Origin: Stratiolaelaps scimitus
Taxonomy: Eukaryota > Arthropoda > Arachnida > Mesostigmata > Laelapidae
DNA: 64,000 nt
Direction of reading: 5' to 3'
NCBI GenBank assembly: GCA_019614645.1
Contig: JABWDB010000001.1
Location: 21,741,501-21,805,500 of the forward strand
Shown here: positions 61,995-64,000 of the stretch, in pieces
How the letters are laid out: each line of letters begins with the position of its first letter
How positions within the stretch are numbered: position 1 is the first letter of the stretch
The notes under the pieces: model-generated
Told to the model about the DNA's origin: nothing
Seen by the model: only the letters and a program-made list of their open reading frames with translations
Database searches by the model: none
Made by a program: the position numbers and the translations under genes

Positions 61995-64000
61995 GCTTTC
62001 GCATTGCTTCGTAAGACGGACCCCTAGAAACGGCCTCGGAATTGTCGTAGGCCCGATACAGCTGCCGAAAATAAGCCAGTCTCATACAGTCAGAGTGCAA
62101 GTGGATGATTCCTACGTGAAAGCTCATCTGCAAATCATGGCGCGAACTTCGCAAATGAGCGCAACGAAGAGTTCCTCCTTCTTCTCTCGATCATGTCTAG
62201 ATATCTTGATACTATCGCCACAATCGAAGCACAAAAACGAATCGATCAGGCGTCCTGTGTCGTATCAGTTTGTTTTGCCTGAAGCTCGCGTAGCAACTCG
62301 TTCAGCTGGGAATTCGAAACCGGCGCCAGGCCAACGATTGAACGTGCGTGGGCGTATATGGCGAGAGCTGAAGCTGAGTCGGAACTTTTCGGTCACTGAA
62401 CCCTTTTGGAAAACGAGCCACATTTTTCATTATGGAATTTCTCATAGGCCGCTACGCCGGTGCCCGCCCACCCTTATGGCCTCTTTAGCCGATGGTGTCA
62501 GCCGGCCACATGTGAAGATAATCGAAATGGTGGTGGTGCTGGTGGTGGTGACGACGAAAAAGAAGGTGATCATAGCGAACTCCACTCTTCGGCTTCTTCT
62601 TCCAGATAAGCGAGCGTCCCATCCTCCCCCGCATCCCTCCAGACCCTCAAGTGCCTATCGCAATGCCTGTAAATGGTGGTGCTCTTTTAAAGGAACACCA
62701 CCCCCTGTAACTGTAACCATTTGTGGCCTTTTGTGAGGCGAAAAAGTTCGACGCCATCCAAGCTGACTGACCTCCTCCATGAGTTGAACTGTGTCGAACC
62801 CTGACGTCTACTCGTATATCAAAATCATTAGGAATTTTCATTTTTTCGGCCCACTTTGACCGATCTACATGATGTTGTACGGCCTTTCGTAGAGGCATGG
62901 TTTCAGTTCATCCTCTGGTCATCGGCTAGCCCACAATTGCATCGAAGTAATCGAATCCATCCAACTGCAGAAATTGAATCCGATGGTTTCAATTTTCTGC
63001 AACATCTCCATGTCTCGGTTGTGTGCGCAGTTCTGTGTTAGTGCTGAACACAGAAGATGAGCTATATCATGTTGCTCTTTTTATTTCTGACTAAGTAAAA
63101 TTCGTCATCGAGTAATCGAGTCCATATCCACACGAACGCCTATTTGGACTGAAGCATCGTTATCGCACAAGATAAAATAAATGAACTCGCATGTTGAGAA
63201 CACCATTGAGGGTAGATAATGGTTGAAATAGTTCATAATAGTTGACATCGATTTTCATAAATTGATTTCGAAAATTTCTAGATTCCATATATATATATAT
63301 ATATATATCACGTAGTCTGACAAACTTTGAGAACAATGTGAAAATCAAGACCACCGGGGTGGACCTATCGCCGATCAGCTCGATTCCATTCGATGTTCGA
63401 ATTCGGAGATGTACCTTTCCACTAAGCTTTGCGTGTTTGAAGGACTGCGGTTGCTGCCTTATCCTTGATCTTGTTACTCGTGGATGGAGATGTCGAAGTA
63501 TAGCCACCTCATGGTGAAAATCTCACTAACCAAATCACACCTATCCTGCCGTTGGGGTCCGGCTTGATGTACACTACCTAATTTTTTATAAGAGGAGAAA
63601 ACTTCACACGTCTCATGCGAACGGCATATGCGCGCTTATGTGTGACGGCATATGTGTACACCTGACGGAGATGCTAAATTGACAAATATACCGGGATCTC
63701 TACGCATAGGTTGCCCAACCATTGAAACCATTGAATGTCGTGACCGATACGACCATTTATTTGTATATCATTATCTAGCAGACGATCGTCCGATGACAAG
63801 AAAATAGTAGATGTAAATGCGCTTTGCTGCTTGGTTCGTAAACAGTTTGACGTTTGTGTATCGGCATAATTATTCGTGGAAATTTCATCAGGCGAACAAA
63901 AGTTGTCAATGCCCATCCTGGGTCTAGCGAGGATGATCGTTGAAAACGTATCTAGCCGTATGTACTCGAAAGTCCAACTCATTATAGTATATGTTAAACT

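Larger units (their letters stand above)
55701..64000. other. AT-rich intergenic DNA
   Basis: Outside the repeats listed separately nothing coding is supported. Short direct repeats such as TAATCAGACAAT (near 56974 and 56997) are present. A plus-strand frame from ATG 62137 to 62736 (199 codons) has no recognised domain and low-complexity basic and proline-rich ends. Confidence 0.5.

Noticed and set aside
62137..62736. A 199-codon plus-strand open frame
   Set aside because: It has no recognisable domain, hydrophobic Val and basic/proline-rich low-complexity ends, no visible splice partners and AT-rich surroundings. Chance is plausible.
1..64000. CRISPR array, bacterial operon or integrated prophage
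   Set aside because: Repeats are microsatellites or SINEs with no regular unique spacers, and the genes are intron-containing eukaryotic genes.

Overview
The window is eukaryotic nuclear DNA, most likely from an arthropod and plausibly a mite or tick. Two spliced genes with canonical GT-AG introns can be read. One encodes a four-KH-domain RNA/ssDNA-binding protein of the FUBP/KSRP/Psi family. The other encodes a secreted-N-terminus, multi-membrane-span acyltransferase of the NRF-6/NDG-4 ('nose resistant to fluoxetine') family. Multi-kb introns, abundant (TA)n and (CAG/CTG)n microsatellites and degenerate tRNA-derived SINE copies fit a chelicerate genome. The species assignment is inference only. 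No bacterial operons, rRNA genes, intact tRNA genes or CRISPR arrays are visible.

Layout. Positions 1-7.6 kb: moderately AT-rich intergenic DNA with small hairpins, a reverse-oriented SINE relic and a SINE-tail scrap. Positions 7.7-17 kb: a GC-rich island packed with CAG/CTG/GCC triplet runs, probably the promoter, 5' end and first intron of the FUBP-like gene. Positions 19.8-26.0 kb: six coding exons of the FUBP-like gene (+ strand). Its first readable exon begins in frame without a start codon and carries the KR-x-LE...KK nuclear-localisation-like block, so a further 5' coding exon is missing; a phase-compatible candidate lies at 8515-8544. Positions 26.0-27.2 kb: a CAA/CAG-rich 3'UTR ending at an overlapping double AATAAA. 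Positions 27-34.5 kb: AT-rich DNA with many (TA)n arrays, two exon-like segments (30.25 and 33.1 kb) and a second good polyadenylation signal at 34.5 kb.

Positions 35.08-35.21 kb hold the most striking non-coding object: a 64+64 nt inverted repeat with a 6-nt loop. Three of its four arm differences become G:U wobble pairs only if the minus strand is transcribed. It lies between the convergent 3' ends of the two genes.

Positions 38.7-53.8 kb: the complete NRF-6-like gene (- strand), five coding exons, 691 codons, with an 11.9-kb first intron that contains a second large CAG/CTG/GCC triplet island (42.3-51.1 kb). Positions 54-55.7 kb: GC-rich upstream DNA with a CAG/CTG hairpin. Positions 55.7-64 kb: AT-rich intergenic DNA with a cluster of palindromes at 60.1-60.3 kb, a tRNA-derived SINE at 61.5 kb and a second interspersed repeat also found at 36.3 kb.

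The two genes are arranged tail to tail and have no evident functional link: one is a nuclear regulator of transcription or splicing, the other a membrane lipid/acyl-transfer protein.
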